This document shows, piece after piece, positions 26,424 to 36,004 of a DNA stretch of 64,000 nt (the first letter of the stretch is position 1; each line of letters begins with the position of its first letter). The position numbers and the translations under genes are program-made. Origin of the DNA: Chitinophagaceae bacterium UBA1946 (GTDB lineage: Bacteria > Bacteroidota > Bacteroidia > Chitinophagales > Chitinophagaceae); contig DDEU01000018.1 of the NCBI GenBank assembly GCA_002336815.1, positions 32,142 to 96,141 of the forward strand, given 5' to 3'. The notes under the pieces were generated by a model. That model worked only from the letters and a program-made list of their open reading frames with translations. It had not been told where the DNA came from and ran no database searches.

Positions 26424-27617
26424 ATGGAATCAATGGTACGCAGCAGAAAGCAAAATTTCTTATTGATACTTATTCTCGGGGCGCTTAATACCATTACGCC
26501 ATTTTCGATCGATATGTACCTGCCGGCTTTTCCCCGCATTGCCGCCGATTTTAATACCAGTATTGAAAATGTCGCCTTGTCTGTGTCTACCTATTTTTTG
26601 GGTTATGCATTGGGGCAGATCATTTACGGACCGCTGCTTGACAGGTTTGGAAGAAAGCCACCCCTTTATGCCGGCCTTTTATTATACATTCTTGCTACTA
26701 TCGGTTGCTTTACTGCAGGCAGTATTGAAGCCCTGTGGATCATCCGTTTTATCCAGGCATTAGGCGGTTGTGTGGCTTCGGTTGCTGCAATGGCCATGGT
26801 GAGGGATTTTTTCCCGGTAAAAAAAAGCGCCTCCGTAATTTCATTGCTGGTGCTGATATTGGGCGCATCACCGCTTCTTGCGCCTACGGTGGGAAGTTTT
26901 ATCATTACCTGGCTGGGCTGGCATTTTGTTTTCATTATGCTGGCAGTAATTACCTTTCTGATCCTGTTGCTGGTGTTTTTCTTTTTGCCCGAAGGACATA
27001 TACCTGATAAATCGATCTCCTTAAAACCGGCACCGATCATCAAAGGATTTAAAGAAGTACTTACAGAACCGAAGTTCTATGTGTTTGCACTGGCAGGAAG
27101 TCTTTCCTTTTCGGGTTTGTTTGTGTACGTGGCACATTCGCCGGCCATATTCATGGATCATTTTCATTTGAGTGAAAGATGGTACGGGGCTGTGTTTGCA
27201 TTGTTATCGGTGGGTTTCATTGGCGGCAGCCAGCTCAATCATTTACTTACCAGCCGGTTTAGCAACCGCCAAATTTTAAAATGGGTACTGATTGTGCAGG
27301 TGATCATCGCAGCATTTTTTTTAATGGGTTCCATGAACAACTGGTATGGTTTAACAGGCATACTCGTGTTGCTTTTTTTATTGCTTTCCTGTTGCGGCAT
27401 CAGTTATCCAAATGCGGCAGCGCTTTGCATGGCTCCTTTTTCAAGGAATGCAGGCACCGCTTCCTCGCTGCTTGGCTTTATACAGATCGGCATTGGCGGT
27501 CTTATATCAGGAACCGTAAGCTTGTTGCCCTTTGATGCCATTACAGCAATGGCGGTGGTGATGGCTTTTACCGCAGGTATTGCGCTGCTGATTTTATTGA
27601 TTGGTAAAAAGTCCTGA
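26424..27617 (+). CDS. Bcr/CflA-type multidrug efflux MFS transporter
   Basis: A 397-residue inner-membrane drug:proton antiporter with about 12 helices. The first helix block TPFSIDMYLPAFPRIAADF is the signature of the Bcr/CflA branch, and the loop between helices 2 and 3 reads GPLLDRFGRKPPLYAG, the MFS motif A. Motif C-like glycines follow in LVLILGASPLLAPTVGSF, typical of drug antiporters. It is monocistronic. Family members export bicyclomycin, chloramphenicol or small metabolites; the substrate here is not readable. Confidence 0.88.
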   Translation: MESMVRSRKQNFLLILILGALNTITPFSIDMYLPAFPRIAADFNTSIENVALSVSTYFLGYALGQIIYGPLLDRFGRKPPLYAGLLLYILATIGCFTAGSIEALWIIRFIQALGGCVASVAAMAMVRDFFPVKKSASVISLLVLILGASPLLAPTVGSFIITWLGWHFVFIMLAVITFLILLLVFFFLPEGHIPDKSISLKPAPIIKGFKEVLTEPKFYVFALAGSLSFSGLFVYVAHSPAIFMDHFHLSERWYGAVFALLSVGFIGGSQLNHLLTSRFSNRQILKWVLIVQVIIAAFFLMGSMNNWYGLTGILVLLFLLLSCCGISYPNAAALCMAPFSRNAGTASSLLGFIQIGIGGLISGTVSLLPFDAITAMAVVMAFTAGIALLILLIGKKS

Positions 27618-27794
27618 TCAAAATGATGCAACGCCGCCTTTAGCAATAAGCACTGGCATTACCGGTAGCATACTTCCACCATTGTTATGCAACGTTCATC
27701 CTTAGATTTTCGCTGTTCATAGAGTAAGCATTTGTGGATGTAAAAGCAACCCGGTAGTTTTATATCTTTATTACTTTCAGAAAAATAAACAACG

Positions 27795-28160
27795 ATGCAA
27801 GAGGCTATCTCTATCCGCCCTTTTATAGGCGCTAAAAATTTTGAATTGTCCCGTAGTTTTTACCGTGCCCTCGGTTTTGAGGAAATTGTTTTATCTGCAG
27901 ATATGAGCCTTTTTCGCATTGGTAGTCTTGGATTTTACCTGCAGGCAGCCTACGTAAAAGACTGGATAGACAATACCATGCTATTTTTAGAAGTAGCGAA
28001 TGTGGAAGAATATTACAGCGACCTGCTTGCGCTTGACCTGCCATCAAAGTATGAAGGAGTAAGGCTTACACCGATCCGCCAATATGATTGGGGAAAAGAA
28101 TGTTTTTTACATGATCCTTCCGGCATCCTCTGGCACTTCGGTGCTTTTGTAAAAAAATAA
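27795..28160 (+). CDS. VOC-superfamily glyoxalase/bleomycin-resistance-like protein
   Basis: A 121-residue single-module VOC protein. It has the start IRPFIGAKNFELSRSFYRALGFEEI, a paired beta-alpha-beta fold and the closing block CFLHDPSGILWHFG, which resembles the last metal-ligand strand of bleomycin-binding and fosfomycin-type members. The usual Glu/His metal ligands are not all evident. The gene lies 55 bases upstream of the metallo-beta-lactamase start in the same direction, so co-transcription is possible. Substrate unknown. Confidence 0.75.
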   Translation: MQEAISIRPFIGAKNFELSRSFYRALGFEEIVLSADMSLFRIGSLGFYLQAAYVKDWIDNTMLFLEVANVEEYYSDLLALDLPSKYEGVRLTPIRQYDWGKECFLHDPSGILWHFGAFVKK

Positions 28161-28214
28161 CCAGCATTGAAGTTAGTAAAAATTAAAGGCTATCAACAGT
28201 ATCAAAAACGAATC

Positions 28215-28949
28215 ATGCGGACGATCATATCAACAGTACTATTTATTTTTTCTTTTACCAATATTTTTGGACAGTCAACAGAAGCGAAACTTGAGATATC
28301 ACCCTTAACAGGTGATTTTTATATTTACACTACTTACAACAGCTATGAAGACAGCCAGGTGCCGGCAAACGGGATGTACCTGGTTACTGGTAATGGGGTT
28401 GTGCTGTTCGATACACCCTGGGATACTACGCAATTTCAACCATTGCTTGACAGCATTAAAGCAAGACACAATAAAAAGGTGATCATGTGTATTGCAACAC
28501 ACTGGCACAGCGATAAAACTGCCGGCCTCGAATATTACCGGCAACAGGGAATCAGGACATATACGACCGTTCTCACTGATGAATTGAGCAAAAAGAATGA
28601 TAAGAAAAGGGCCGAATTCTTAATTTCAAAAGATACTGTTTTTAACATCGGGCCATATTCTTTTGAAACTTATTACCCGGGGGAGGGTCATACGGCAGAT
28701 AACATTGTCCTCTGGTTTGATAAAGAAAAAATATTGTATGGGGGATGTTTGATAAAAGGCGCTGATGCCGAAAGCCTGGGTTATTTGGGAGATGCCAACA
28801 CAGCGGAATACGCAAGAACTTTAAGAAGAGTGCAACAAAAATATCCTTATCCAAAATTCATCATCATTTCTCACAGCGACTGGAATAATATTAACTCATT
28901 AAAGCATTCCATAAAGCTGGCAAAAAAATTAAAAAAGGAAAGCCGTTAA
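28215..28949 (+). CDS. subclass B1 metallo-beta-lactamase
   Basis: A zinc hydrolase that opens beta-lactams, likely including carbapenems. Start at 28215 (MRTIISTVLFIFSFTNIFGQ) gives 244 residues with a signal peptide, so it acts in the periplasm; an upstream in-frame ATG adds 16 basic residues and is less likely. All zinc ligands of subclass B1 are visible: THWHSD (His116, His118, Asp120 in standard numbering), GEGHTADN (His196), GGCLIKGA (Cys221) and ISHSDW (His263). The wording is closest to the chromosomal BlaB/IND/CGB group of Flavobacteriia. No mobile element adjoins it, so it is probably resident. Activity spectrum is inferred from the subclass. Confidence 0.93.
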   Translation: MRTIISTVLFIFSFTNIFGQSTEAKLEISPLTGDFYIYTTYNSYEDSQVPANGMYLVTGNGVVLFDTPWDTTQFQPLLDSIKARHNKKVIMCIATHWHSDKTAGLEYYRQQGIRTYTTVLTDELSKKNDKKRAEFLISKDTVFNIGPYSFETYYPGEGHTADNIVLWFDKEKILYGGCLIKGADAESLGYLGDANTAEYARTLRRVQQKYPYPKFIIISHSDWNNINSLKHSIKLAKKLKKESR

Positions 28950-29025
28950 CCATCGAATTGACTAAGTAATTTCTTCCAGCTTGCAACCATTGTAAACAGA
29001 TGATTGTCAGCAAAAGAAAAAAGCC

Positions 29026-29388
29026 ATGAAAAATTTATTGATCATAATGCCATTACTCTTTTTAATGGCTTCCTGTAAAAAAAACGATCAACCGCCAGGC
29101 GGGGTATTTATCAGGGTTCACAATGCTGCACCCTATGTATTGGAGGACGCCTCCATTTCAACGGTATCATACGGAAATGTAATGACAGGGTTTACCACGG
29201 CTTACAAGGCAATGCCAGTAAGTGTGTATGCCGGTTACTGCAGGTTCATCCACAATACGTATGAAACATTTGCAGGCTATGGTATTTGCGGAACACCGCT
29301 TCCTCCTGCCTTTGAACCCGGTTATTATACTTTTACAGTGGAGCCGCCGGCAGATGGATTTAATGCAGTAACTGTTACCAGGCAGTAG
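29026..29388 (+). CDS. small lipoprotein of unknown function
   Basis: A 120-residue exported lipoprotein with the lipobox LMASCKKN, Cys at about residue 17. The body (GGVFIRVHNAAPYVLEDASI) looks like a small beta-sandwich with some resemblance to the start of DUF4397 domains, which also begin with RVxNAxP. Three further Cys may form disulphides. A terminator is found about 195 bases downstream. No partner gene. Confidence 0.55.
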   Translation: MKNLLIIMPLLFLMASCKKNDQPPGGVFIRVHNAAPYVLEDASISTVSYGNVMTGFTTAYKAMPVSVYAGYCRFIHNTYETFAGYGICGTPLPPAFEPGYYTFTVEPPADGFNAVTVTRQ

Positions 29389-29390
29389 AT

Positions 29391-29480
29391 TCATCCTTTC
29401 ACTTTTTTGATCCAGCTAAAAGCATAGGTTGTTTTGATCATCGCAAGAGATAAACCTGCGGGTACGATAATCAAGAATCG
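29391..29480 (-). pseudogene. possible C-terminal remnant of a paralogue of the 98-residue gene downstream
   Basis: The minus strand reads 29 codons ending SWIKKVKG and a stop, resembling the end of the gene at 29648-29944 (SWIEIVKG and a stop). About 50 bases are similar, including ATCCTTTCAC and ATCCAGCTA. An in-frame stop precedes it and there is no plausible start, so if real it is a relic. Weak evidence. Confidence 0.25.
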
Positions 29481-29583
29481 TTAAGTTTTATTATAAGCGC
29501 TGTAGTTCCCTGCGGGGCGCATTTTAAAACTTTTTATATAGGTTTTCGAAATAAGTTTTCGAAGTTTTTATAGTAGGGTAAAC

Positions 29584-29614
29584 GGTGCTGTAATTCTTTA
29601 CGGCACCCCTTTTT
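29584..29614 (+). terminator. terminator of the 120-residue lipoprotein gene
   Basis: A 10-bp stem (29584-29593 with 29598-29607, arm GGTGCTGTAA, one G-T pair), 4-base loop, then CC and five T. Confidence 0.65.
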
Positions 29615-29647
29615 ATTTATGTTTAAATGTTGAATGTTACTGCATAC

Positions 29648-29944
29648 TTATCCTTTCACGATCTCGATCCAGCTATGCCAGTAAGGCGTATTGATCAGCG
29701 TTTGTAAACAGGCTGCTGCATATTTAAAATTCACGGCTTCCCTGTAATTGTTTTTCTGCGCCAGTAACCGGGAAATATGGGCATACAACTTCTTTAAATT
29801 CTCGTCGATCGCAGTCATCGGAACTCCCGCCTTTATCTGCTGCTTAACAGTTGAAACTACCAGCTTCTCACTTTCAAGATAACTGTTTGCCTGTTGCAAC
29901 TCCTGTGTAATAACCGGGATGAGGTTTTCGAAATTTGTTTGCAT
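29648..29944 (-). CDS. hypothetical helical cytoplasmic protein
   Basis: With the start at 29944 (MQTNFENLIPVITQEL) it has 98 residues, no signal and no membrane segment. It is predicted to be mostly alpha-helical with long amphipathic stretches (QQANSYLESEKLVVSTVKQQI) and could be a small helical bundle. A start at 29971 would add nine hydrophobic residues. I do not recognise the family. The end of a possible paralogue lies at 29391-29480. Confidence 0.55.
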   Translation of the reverse strand: MQTNFENLIPVITQELQQANSYLESEKLVVSTVKQQIKAGVPMTAIDENLKKLYAHISRLLAQKNNYREAVNFKYAAACLQTLINTPYWHSWIEIVKG

Positions 29945-30206
29945 AACAAGTGTTTTAAAGTAAACCACCAATATTCAGCCAAAGGAATTTCCTGTTGACT
30001 TTAAAATGTAAAGCATCGTTAAAATTCGGGTAGCTTTTTTATTATCGGCGATCGTTTAATGTTATTAAAACACTTTGGAAGTAAGTTGAGTTTCCAGGTA
30101 ATGATCAATTTATTTATGGTATAAAGATCAGCATAGAATTTATTAGTTACAATGACGGTGGTCAGTCAGGCATATTTGTACTACAGCAAAATGCAGCTAA
30201 CCAAGA

Positions 30207-31505
30207 TTAAAATGTTTCATTCAGGTTAAGAAAAAACCCCCTGGAGTTGTAGTTACCAAAAGCATAGTCGAGGCACAAATTGGTACGGGTTTGTTTGTTG
30301 AATAAGATCCGCAGCCCTCCCCCGTAACCAGCCTGCCATTGTTCGAATAAACGGGTGCCCCAGCTATCATTCGCCGTTTGCAGGTTATAAAATGCCACCC
30401 CACTTAAAAAGCCATTATTGGTGATAGGAAAGCGGTACTCTATTTCAGAATAGTTGAATTGGGTGCTTTTAAAATAGGCTGATTTATAACCCCTTCCGCT
30501 GCGGAAACTTCCATCCCTCGCTGTGCCCGGCAATTCCAGGTAGGGCAAGGCGCCGCTCAGCAAATAAGATCCCCAGTTCCAGAATGCGATCACATGTTCA
30601 GGCCGCCGGTGCGACAGGCTGATGTATTTTCTCAGGTCTTCTGTAAACAACAGTGCATTTTTGCTGCTGCCCAACCAACCCTGGTTAATGCGGATGCCGG
30701 CATCTGCATAAAACCCTTTATAAGCCCTGTTCTGGTTATCCCGGCTTGTGTATTGAACATTCAGCAGCAACCCGTTGGAGCTGTAATGATCCCGGTTAAA
30801 CCCATAGCGGTCGCTGTAAATATTGTAAGGCGTTGAATCGGTTGCCGATAACCTGTCTTCAATGTTTCGCCTGATCTCGAAGGAAACACCGGCACCCACA
30901 AAGAGGTGTGGCAAAATTTCTTTGTACACTTTTTCCCTGAAGTTGTAATACATCGAATGCAATACCCTGCCTTTGCGCTGGGGATTGCTCAGGATCTTAT
31001 CACCAGAGTTGTCCGAAGCTGCATTACTGATACCTAAACCAAAATCGGGCGTTACAGATTTAGCAACTACCAGGTTGCCCTGCAGGTTCCAGCGGTTGCC
31101 ATTGCTGTACACATTGTGATTGATATAAAAATAAATGATGCCCTTGGTAGTAACAGAGGCTGAAGTAGCAGCAACAGACATTAAGGTATTGGGATCGGTG
31201 CCCAGCTTTCTGCCGGCAACAGCCTTAATACCTACCTGGGAACCAATGGTTGGGTTGGAAGCAATGTTGGGAATAACAGTGATGCCGGATGGCTTTTTGG
31301 TTCCGGGTTTTTTATGCAGGATCTTTTTGATCAGGTCGCCCACATCATAACTGTTCGCTGTTTCAATCTGTGCTGGTTTCACCATTCCATTTTTTAAGCT
31401 GTCTGTTTTAAGTGTATCCACCGGTAGCAACTGGGCGCTTGCCCGGCCAGTAAGCAGGATGAGTATGATTGTTATCAGCGGTATGGAAAATATTCTATTT
31501 GTCAT
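30207..31505 (-). CDS. BamA/TamA-type outer-membrane beta-barrel protein without POTRA domains
   Basis: A 432-residue outer-membrane protein with signal peptide (MTNRIFSIPL to GRASAQ). After a linker (about 25-75) begins a barrel of alternating aromatic strands from IPNIASNPTIGSQVGIKAV to the end. The C-terminus GFFLNLNETF ends in an aromatic residue, as outer-membrane barrels do, and GRGYKSAYF resembles the conserved GxRGY-type loop (VRGF/Y) of the Omp85 family. The N-terminal part is too short for POTRA repeats. It is therefore a surface-antigen/D15-like barrel, possibly for secretion or transport; function unproven. Confidence 0.72.
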   Translation of the reverse strand: MTNRIFSIPLITIILILLTGRASAQLLPVDTLKTDSLKNGMVKPAQIETANSYDVGDLIKKILHKKPGTKKPSGITVIPNIASNPTIGSQVGIKAVAGRKLGTDPNTLMSVAATSASVTTKGIIYFYINHNVYSNGNRWNLQGNLVVAKSVTPDFGLGISNAASDNSGDKILSNPQRKGRVLHSMYYNFREKVYKEILPHLFVGAGVSFEIRRNIEDRLSATDSTPYNIYSDRYGFNRDHYSSNGLLLNVQYTSRDNQNRAYKGFYADAGIRINQGWLGSSKNALLFTEDLRKYISLSHRRPEHVIAFWNWGSYLLSGALPYLELPGTARDGSFRSGRGYKSAYFKSTQFNYSEIEYRFPITNNGFLSGVAFYNLQTANDSWGTRLFEQWQAGYGGGLRILFNKQTRTNLCLDYAFGNYNSRGFFLNLNETF

Positions 31506-31728
31506 TGCCGTGCCTTTTTAACAGGCAGGTAGCATTGTACAAATACCATTCCTGTAGAACAATATCCACAGATCTGCCGAATTCAGGTAAGCGTTCCCGT
31601 TATTAAGAGCATGGTTTCTAAAAAAACTGTTAATACAGCCTGGTATGTGAATTTGTGTTGATACCGTTGCCACGCTGGCACCATTTTTTCCGCACCTGCA
31701 GTTTTTAATCACATTTAAATACTACACT

Positions 31729-32457
31729 ATGAAACAAATTTTGAAAGCTGTACGTTGGCCGGCAGCAGGTCTTTTTTTAACAGTAATGCTCTTTGCAGCC
31801 TGTAAAAAAGATGACAATCCCGGTAACATCCGAACACCTGCGGCAGGGCTAATGGTGTTTAACCTTTCGCCGGATAAGCCTGCTGTAGGGCTTAGTTTAT
31901 CAGGAAGCAACCTCAACCTCGGCGTTGCAGGATTGGGTTATAATAATTTTTCCGGCAGCTACCTTCCCATTTATACCGGAACAAGAGAAGTGAGGTCTTT
32001 TGACTATAGTACGGGGTCAACCATCGCCATCAGCAACGGTGTTTTTGCAGACAGTGGTTACTACTCTGCGTTTGTGCTGGGTGCCAATGGAAACTATCAG
32101 AACGTAGTGGTAAAAGACGAGCTGGATTCATTAACTGCTGCCAGCGGTAAAGCCTGGGTGCGCTACATCAATGCCATACCTGACAGTACCGGATCACCCA
32201 CAGTGACCATTACAGCCAATGGTGAAAATGTTTTTAATGAAGCTGCCAGCTATGGCAATCTTTCTTCTTTTAGCAGGGTAAATGCCGGAACCGTAAGCAC
32301 TTCGGTTTCCAATGAAGGCAGTATTTCCGCCAGCCGTAACATTACGCTGGAAGAAAATAAGATCTATACCGTGTTGCTCACCGGCCTGCCGGGTGCAACA
32401 GACAGCAGTAAAGCAGTGCAGATCAAATTTATCCAGAATGGCACTATCACGCCGTAA
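31729..32457 (+). CDS. DUF4397-domain lipoprotein
   Basis: A 242-residue exported lipoprotein with lipobox LFAACKKD, Cys at about residue 24. The body resembles DUF4397, an Ig-like domain: LMVFNLSPDKPAVGLSLSG, then LGYNNFSGSYLPIYTGTREV, then a second half with AWVRYINAIPDSTGSPTVTI and EENKIYTVLLTGLPG. Such proteins are frequent on Bacteroidota surfaces with no known role. It is monocistronic. An inverted repeat (32494-32502 with 32520-32528, arm TTGATTGTA) follows but has no T run. Confidence 0.75.
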   Translation: MKQILKAVRWPAAGLFLTVMLFAACKKDDNPGNIRTPAAGLMVFNLSPDKPAVGLSLSGSNLNLGVAGLGYNNFSGSYLPIYTGTREVRSFDYSTGSTIAISNGVFADSGYYSAFVLGANGNYQNVVVKDELDSLTAASGKAWVRYINAIPDSTGSPTVTITANGENVFNEAASYGNLSSFSRVNAGTVSTSVSNEGSISASRNITLEENKIYTVLLTGLPGATDSSKAVQIKFIQNGTITP

Positions 32458-32617
32458 CGGTGATCTTTTAGAGAAGGGCTGTATCAAAAGATGTTGATTG
32501 TATTACTGAAGTCCGCTATTACAATCAATCATCATCAATCTGCAACACTCCGGTGACTCCAACCTGCAGCTTGACCACTTTTGGTGCGGCCCTTTTTCAT
32601 TTGGAAGCGTTTAATAT

Positions 32618-35600
32618 TTAATTTTTGATCAGCAGCGCTTTGCCGATTTTTACCGTGATGTTCGCATGCGGTAGTACTTTTAAACTTCTTACACTTACAT
32701 TGCTGTTGATCTCCGGGGAGAAAGGTGTTCCTGCGTTAATGAGTACATCGGTGTTGGCATCCGGTAAATTGGCGCATCCCCAGTTGAGTGGGTCTTCCCA
32801 GGCCTTACTCTGTGTTCCCAGCCATCCCATTTCAAATTTTAGTAATTGTTCGGGTGAATATACTGTACCGAATGCACTGTTGATCCTGCAGCGGAAACGG
32901 TAACCATACCAGCCTGCCGGCGGTGTGATCAGCCGCAGGGTATCTGCTGTACTGCCGGCAACATTAATGCCGTTGGCTATATTCGTGTAACCGTTGCCGG
33001 TATTAACCTGCCATTGGTACGAAGTTCCGCTGATACCGGCACCGTACTGAAGATTGCCTGCCGGGCATACTCCTTTACTGAATATCCTCCCAATGGCAAA
33101 AGCAGCAAAGCCCGTGAATTCTGCGCTGATAGCAGAATGTACAGTTGCGCCGAAAATTCCGTTGCTGACGATAGACGAAAAACTGGCTGGCGCTGTAACC
33201 GGGTAAGAAAGAAGATCGCCGCCCGTTTTTACAATATTGATCGCAGCATTGTTATTACCCGTTGCTGCTTTCCATCCATTGATCTCATCACTTGTATAAT
33301 ACAGTGTGAGTTTGTAAGGAGCAGCATCGTTGTTGTTTTGAGGAATGATCTTAAATACTTTGTCGGAGATCTTTGAGCCGGCTGTACTATCCCAGGCGGC
33401 TGCAGCGCCGGTTCCGGTACGCAGGAGTTGAACACTGGTACAGCCAAAATCAAAACTGCTCAGGTTTTGAATACTGGCCATAATGTTTTTTGTAACAGGA
33501 TTATAGAAATGTACTGTTTCAAATGGCCCCAGGTAAGCCTCCGCAGTATTGGCTGCATGGGCAGCAGATTGTATATCGCAGGTAGATGCGCCCTTGATAA
33601 CAATGCTGTCAATTAATAAAGGTGGATTGTTGACCACCGATGTATTGTTGTGCCATTCAAACGCAATGCGGAAATTGTTGGTTGCTGCTGCCGCAGGCAA
33701 TAAGATATCTTCCAGTTGTTTGATCTCTCTTCCTGCGATATTGTCTTTCAGCAGGAACCAGGTGCTGCCATTATTAATAGAATAAAGCACCCTTCCAAAA
33801 TCCCTGCCGGTAGCAGATTCACCCTGGCCAGTGCCGCCACCTTGGTTGTATACTAATTCACCCATACATTTATAGGCATAGCTAAGGTGCATATTGCTAA
33901 AACCACTGCCATTAATAACAGGCGATATCAAGCGCACGACTACGCTATCATCCGTTACGGTACCAGAATACGCATAAGCGCTGCCGTTATTAGAGATATA
34001 AGCTGCTTTTGAAGGAAACAGCGAGTCTCCGCTGTTCGCAATTACCCAGCGGTTGGGCGAAGCAGCGCCATAGAGCACCGTTTGCTGCCAGTTGCCGGTT
34101 CCTGTGGTAATGGTATCAAAAGGTTCGTAATACAATATCTTTCCGGGCGTAGAATCAGGCCGGTGGTCACCATCGGTGATATTCAGGTTAAAAGTGGTGT
34201 TGTAATTCTTTTTTATTGCATTGCCACTATTGGCATTTAGCGAAAAATTGATCGTGAGGGTTTCAGTACTCTCTATCACTGCATCGTTGTACACCTTAAT
34301 GTTGATGAGCTGTGAAAGGTTTGCAGAATCCAGCCTGAAACTTAGTGGCGATACTTCAACATCTTTATTAGTGCCGATCACCAAATTACTACTTCCTGTT
34401 GCTAATAAATTGATATCTGCCGGTTTGGATGGGGCATAAGGTATCGACATCCTGATGGTCAATAACCTGTAATCACTGCAGCCGTTCTCTACATTAGCCG
34501 AATCTTCATCGGTTGTTTGAGAACCATTTTGAAAAGATATGGTAGGGTTAATGCAAATATTGTTTCTTAACCGGCTCCTGATTAATGCACCCGGTAATGG
34601 ACCAAAGCCGTTGGCAAAGTTGATGCCCACGCCACCCACAAGATGGCAATAACTCATCATAGTGCCACCGTTAACCGGTGCTGGTCCCGGTGCACAACCG
34701 CCCTCTGTTGTATAGCAATTGTCTATTGCGCCTCCCGGCCAGGAACAACTTTGTGTGTGCGGCGAACCGAGGTTATGTCCCACTTCGTGTGTGATCACCA
34801 TCGCACTCCATGAGTAAGTGGGAAACTGGTTGAAGGAATTGCTGAGGTTGCCGCTAACGCCTGTTTTAAAAGCATCTGAACTGCACAAAATGTCCAGGAA
34901 AGCACGGCCACCACCCAATGCACGCTGGCTTAATAAATGCGCCACATCTCCGGGAAAACCGTTTACCATATTGTTTGAAAAAGCAGTTAATGCGGTGGCT
35001 GTTGTTGAAGATGCAACATAAGGGTCCTGCACATCCCATACTTTAATGCTGCTGATGCCTGAATTGATGCTGTCATTTTCATACAGCAAATGCACCACGT
35101 TAAACAGGGCTGTTACGTAGTTTACGGTATTGCTGATGCTGGATCCATTGTTGACGTAAGTGGAATTGTCTGCTTCAAAATAAATATCTACCGGCTCATT
35201 ATTTACATTGGCAGTGATATTGTCAATTGTATAATCCGGCACAGGACTTTGGGCGCTAATTTTAGTTTCCTCCGTTCCGCATTCAAACTGGTTTTTTATC
35301 AGCAGGCTGCTTTCCCGGTAAATAATGTGTTCGTTATTTGCCAGTGCCGATGGAGTGTTGATGGCGCCGATATTGATATTGCCTTTTTCATCTGCAATTA
35401 CCGCCACCAGCCTGTCGGCCATGATGCTTACGGCTGCAAAGGAATGCGGCTTGCCTTTTATCTTTCCTTTGTAATGCAACACATTGCCGGCATCGTAGGG
35501 AAATTGTTGATGCGGATTGCTTCCGGTCATTACCGAAAAACCTTTTGATAAAATGGTTGAAGTATTCAGCTCCAGTACCACATCCTGGTTTTCAAACTGG

Positions 35601-35824
35601 AAAGACAATTCCAGCGCTGGCAGTTTGGCTGCGATCAATGCTGCGGCCTTTGCCCTGTCGAACCTGGCTATTTGTCCTCCGGTAAGGTAGGCAGATAGTT
35701 CCTTTGAAATGGGCTGATACTGCTTCAACAGCACAACCGTATTGGTTTGGGCGCTGGCAAACAACAACGAAAAAAGGCAACTGATCAGCAGCAGCGTTTT
35801 AGGAACAGGCAGGTATTTACTCAT
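32618..35824 (-). CDS. secreted reprolysin-like zinc metalloprotease with multidomain C-terminus
   Basis: A 1068-residue exported protease. The signal peptide ends near LLFASAQ; a propeptide-like region follows (about 27-190). The catalytic domain (about 195-420) has the metzincin motif HEVGHNLGSPH near residue 346 and several Cys, with MMSYCH as the Met-turn. Then come a Calx-beta-like domain (VIESTETLTINF), a choice-of-anchor-J/MAM-like domain starting YYEPFDT, an Ig-like segment with SYQWQVNTGNGY and a last 70-residue domain with WEDPLNWGC. The last two domains recur in the protein at 56842-60279. Substrates are unknown; extracellular protein degradation is likely. Confidence 0.85.
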   Translation of the reverse strand: MSKYLPVPKTLLLISCLFSLLFASAQTNTVVLLKQYQPISKELSAYLTGGQIARFDRAKAAALIAAKLPALELSFQFENQDVVLELNTSTILSKGFSVMTGSNPHQQFPYDAGNVLHYKGKIKGKPHSFAAVSIMADRLVAVIADEKGNINIGAINTPSALANNEHIIYRESSLLIKNQFECGTEETKISAQSPVPDYTIDNITANVNNEPVDIYFEADNSTYVNNGSSISNTVNYVTALFNVVHLLYENDSINSGISSIKVWDVQDPYVASSTTATALTAFSNNMVNGFPGDVAHLLSQRALGGGRAFLDILCSSDAFKTGVSGNLSNSFNQFPTYSWSAMVITHEVGHNLGSPHTQSCSWPGGAIDNCYTTEGGCAPGPAPVNGGTMMSYCHLVGGVGINFANGFGPLPGALIRSRLRNNICINPTISFQNGSQTTDEDSANVENGCSDYRLLTIRMSIPYAPSKPADINLLATGSSNLVIGTNKDVEVSPLSFRLDSANLSQLINIKVYNDAVIESTETLTINFSLNANSGNAIKKNYNTTFNLNITDGDHRPDSTPGKILYYEPFDTITTGTGNWQQTVLYGAASPNRWVIANSGDSLFPSKAAYISNNGSAYAYSGTVTDDSVVVRLISPVINGSGFSNMHLSYAYKCMGELVYNQGGGTGQGESATGRDFGRVLYSINNGSTWFLLKDNIAGREIKQLEDILLPAAAATNNFRIAFEWHNNTSVVNNPPLLIDSIVIKGASTCDIQSAAHAANTAEAYLGPFETVHFYNPVTKNIMASIQNLSSFDFGCTSVQLLRTGTGAAAAWDSTAGSKISDKVFKIIPQNNNDAAPYKLTLYYTSDEINGWKAATGNNNAAINIVKTGGDLLSYPVTAPASFSSIVSNGIFGATVHSAISAEFTGFAAFAIGRIFSKGVCPAGNLQYGAGISGTSYQWQVNTGNGYTNIANGINVAGSTADTLRLITPPAGWYGYRFRCRINSAFGTVYSPEQLLKFEMGWLGTQSKAWEDPLNWGCANLPDANTDVLINAGTPFSPEINSNVSVRSLKVLPHANITVKIGKALLIKN

Positions 35825-36004
35825 TGGATATACTGGAATGATGGATATGCGTTTAATATTAACTGGATAAACGAATTATTGAATATAATATTTTTTAGGT
35901 AGAAAATTAGGGGTCAGGGCCTGGAACTGTGAAATGTTGCTGCATCAGAGGCTGACGGACAGGGATTGTATTTTTTACTATTTTGCTTCAAATTTTTTAA
36001 CTCG

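Noticed and set aside
32494..32528. Inverted repeat TTGATTGTA after the DUF4397 lipoprotein gene as a terminator
   Set aside because: The stem is perfect for 9 bp but is AT-rich, has a 17-base loop and no T run on either side.
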